Part shown: positions 6,676-7,818 of the stretch, piece by piece
Numbering within the stretch: position 1 is the stretch's first letter
Layout of the letters: the number at the start of each line of letters is the position of its first letter
Assembly: GCA_937892015.1 (NCBI GenBank)
Contig: CALAUY010000024.1
Span: forward strand, 1 to 7,818
Length of the DNA: 7,818 nt
Origin: an uncultured Bacteroidales bacterium
GTDB lineage: Bacteria > Bacteroidota > Bacteroidia > Bacteroidales > Paludibacteraceae
Reading direction: 5' to 3'
Position numbers and translations under genes: made by a program
The notes under the pieces: generated by a model
Databases searched by the model: none
What the model was told of the DNA's origin: nothing
The model's input: only the letters and a program-made list of their open reading frames with translations

Positions 6676-6707
6676 CGAGGAAAGCAATTGCTCATCAGTC
6701 TTCCTCG
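6676..6707 (-). other. Hairpin across the bamD stop codon
   Basis: On the minus strand CGAGGAA (6707-6701) pairs perfectly with TTCCTCG (6682-6676). The loop contains the bamD stop codon and a second, inner palindrome AGCAATTGCT (6692-6683). No T-run follows, so it is unlikely to be an intrinsic terminator. It could be an RNA processing site or stability element, or could modulate the ratio of bamD to rpoZ. The upstream arm is inside the coding sequence (SEED codons), so half of it is constrained by protein. Confidence 0.45.
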
Positions 6708-7516
6708 CTTCGCAGCACTTTCTTTATCTGCTTCAACCAACTCTTCGCTTGCGATACGTGTTTCGAGTTCGGAAACTCCGTCACAAACGAGTAGTACTCG
6801 TCTTGCGCATCGCGTGCCCGCTCCTCCAGCAACACGTCCGTACTGTTCACCATCTGCTGGTATTTGGCCGCAAAAACGAGCCAACTGAACTCTTCTGTAT
6901 ATGGACTGGCGGGGTATTTTTTCAGCGCATTTTTCGACACGGTCTCGCAGCTCAAGAAGTTGTTGCCCAGATACGTCCCGAGGTTGTAGTACAACCGTGC
7001 CGACAGCAACTCTTTGTACGCCAACTTATCGTACATCTCCTGCCGTTCCTGATAGGCCTGCTCAGCATAACTGCTTTCGGGGAACAGCTCGATAAACTGC
7101 GTATAAAAACGGATGGCAGTCCTCGTCTGCTCTTGGTCCAACCGCGCATCGGGCGAGTCCATGTAATAGGCGTGCGCTACCATGAACCGCGCCTCCATGT
7201 TGTTCTTACCTTTCGGATACGACCGTGTGTAGGCCTCATAGTACTCCGCGGCCGAATCATATACTTTCTGCCCCATATAGCACCGAGCAAGGTAGATGAG
7301 CACGTCCTCCGAACGCTCCGTTCCACGATAATACGACGTCACATCATCAAGCAACGTCTGGGCTTTCACGTACTCCCCCGCATTGAAATACGCGATGGCT
7401 TTGTCGTATTTCATCTCGGGGTCGTTCGACTTGAGAATCTTCTGGTACTCACCGCAACTGCTGAGCATCAGGAACAACATCGACAATATCGATAATATGA
7501 GCGCCTTTTTACGCAT
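6695..7516 (-). CDS. bamD: Outer-membrane assembly lipoprotein BamD
   Basis: Part of the BAM complex that inserts beta-barrel proteins into the outer membrane, acting as a TPR lipoprotein on its periplasmic face. The start is set at the ATG at 7516 (MRKKALILSIL...), giving 273 residues. The upstream in-frame ATG at 7588 lies beyond the promoter and adds 24 residues unlike a signal peptide. Residues 1-20 are a lipoprotein signal with lipobox LSSC, so Cys21 should be lipidated. No acidic surface-export signal follows the Cys (GEYQK). TPR-like helical pairs run through the rest: YDKAIAYFNAGEYVKAQTLLDDV, DVLIYLARCYMGQKVYDSAAEYYEAY, the aromatic-rich IRFYTQFIELFPESSYAEQAYQER, and a last repeat ending in FPNSKHVSQAKSWLKQI. 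Length and repeat pattern fit BamD. It is the first gene of the five-gene unit and follows the promoter after about 12 leader bases. Confidence 0.93.
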   Translation of the reverse strand: MRKKALILSILSMLFLMLSSCGEYQKILKSNDPEMKYDKAIAYFNAGEYVKAQTLLDDVTSYYRGTERSEDVLIYLARCYMGQKVYDSAAEYYEAYTRSYPKGKNNMEARFMVAHAYYMDSPDARLDQEQTRTAIRFYTQFIELFPESSYAEQAYQERQEMYDKLAYKELLSARLYYNLGTYLGNNFLSCETVSKNALKKYPASPYTEEFSWLVFAAKYQQMVNSTDVLLEERARDAQDEYYSFVTEFPNSKHVSQAKSWLKQIKKVLRSEED

Positions 7517-7534
7517 TTTAATAAAAATCGGCTG

Positions 7535-7565
7535 CAAAGTTACTACAAATATTTCATATTTGCAA
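7535..7565 (-). promoter_or_regulatory. Promoter of the bamD-rpoZ-coaBC unit
   Basis: On the minus strand TTG (7565-7563) is followed after 20 bases by TAACTTTG (7542-7535), an exact match to the Bacteroidota -7 consensus TAnnTTTG. Transcription should begin near 7528, leaving a very short leader before the bamD ATG. This placement rules out the longer bamD start at 7588. Confidence 0.8.
7546..7562. promoter_or_regulatory. Inverted repeat inside the bamD promoter (candidate operator)
   Basis: CAAATAT (7546-7552) and ATATTTG (7556-7562) form a perfect 7-base inverted repeat around three bases. It fills almost exactly the space between the -33 and -7 elements. A dimeric regulator bound there would block polymerase. 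The arms are AT-rich, so a chance origin cannot be excluded. Confidence 0.4.
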
Positions 7566-7573
7566 GAAAAAAA

Positions 7574-7818
7574 GCATTTTTTTTGCATTTTTTTGCATTT
7601 TTTGCCTCTTTTACCCCATTTTTTGCCTCTTTTCCACCGCTTTTTCTTCCTTTTTTAGTCTCTTTTCCTCCTCTTTTTCTTCCTTTTTTAGTCTCCCTTT
7701 TCTCCCTTTTTAGCCTCATCTTTCTCCTTCTTTAGCCTCTTTCCCACCTCTTTTTCTTCCTATTTTATCCTCTTTCCCACCTCTTTCCCACCTCTTTCTC
7801 TACCTTTTTGCACTTTAT
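7574..7818. repeat. 11-base degenerate phased polypyrimidine repeat upstream of bamD
   Basis: The window's last 245 bases hold no gene. The plus strand is nearly all C and T. Three GCA-plus-T-run units (starting 7574, 7585, 7595) pass into about twenty degenerate 11-base units. The clearest are three ACCTCTTTCCC-like copies at 7767-7799. A 23-base word recurs 33 bases apart (7640-7662 and 7673-7695) with a diverged copy at 7750-7772; 33 and 77 are multiples of 11. T-run centres from 7600 to 7807 average about 10.9 bases apart, close to a DNA turn, so intrinsic bending is plausible. Stop codons close all three minus-strand frames (7800, 7765, 7760), and the plus strand has stops too, so the tract is not coding. 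It may continue past the window edge. Confidence 0.8.

Noticed and set aside
6323..7495. A 390-codon open frame on the plus strand, opposite rpoZ and bamD.
   Set aside because: It mirrors conserved genes on the other strand, has low-quality Leu/Arg/His-rich composition and shows no family resemblance. I treat it as a shadow frame.
7517..7588. An extra 24 N-terminal codons for bamD, from the ATG at 7588.
   Set aside because: The extension lies across and upstream of a strong promoter and disrupts a normal lipoprotein signal peptide that begins at 7516.
7574..7818. The 11-base array considered as a CRISPR array or as repeat-protein coding sequence.
   Set aside because: The units are far too short and degenerate for CRISPR and have no spacers. 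All three minus-strand frames meet stop codons within about 60 bases of the window edge, and plus-strand frames have no good start.

Overview
The window looks like a housekeeping stretch of a Bacteroidota chromosome, most likely order Bacteroidales and Prevotella-like. The protein sequences point there (Bacteroidota-type RNA polymerase omega, SerRS starting MLTLKQI, the BamD lipoprotein). So do two promoters with the Bacteroidota signature TTG/TTTG at -33 and TAnnTTTG at -7, and AT-rich leaders mostly without Shine-Dalgarno sites. All eight recognisable genes lie on the minus strand, so transcription runs from high to low coordinates. I see no mobile element, CRISPR array, tRNA or rRNA.

Region 7818-7517 (upstream end): no gene. 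About 245 bases form a nearly pure pyrimidine tract on the plus strand, built from a degenerate unit of about 11 bases with T-tracts recurring at close to one helical turn. It ends against a strong promoter that carries a 17-base inverted repeat between its -33 and -7 elements.

Region 7516-1789: a probable operon of bamD (outer-membrane assembly lipoprotein), rpoZ (RNA polymerase omega), coaBC (coenzyme A synthesis), a BtuB-type TonB-dependent receptor and a single-PDZ HtrA/Deg protease. rpoZ and coaBC overlap as TAATG, coaBC and the receptor are 10 bases apart, and the receptor and the protease 34. A hairpin covers the bamD stop codon. Three of the five products act in the envelope: BamD helps insert barrel proteins such as the receptor, and HtrA proteases clear misfolded ones.

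Region 1788-1: a second unit starts at a textbook promoter (1700-1731). It runs through a possibly structured leader into rplU (L21) and rpmA (L27) and ends at an intrinsic terminator (919-967). serS follows after about 130 bases of degenerate AT-rich repeats and is cut by the window edge, leaving the N-terminal 262 residues.

I found no clear new multi-gene system. The best leads are the 11-base phased repeat upstream of bamD, the unusual C-terminus of the receptor, an internally repetitive insertion in SerRS, and several inverted repeats at promoters and gene junctions.
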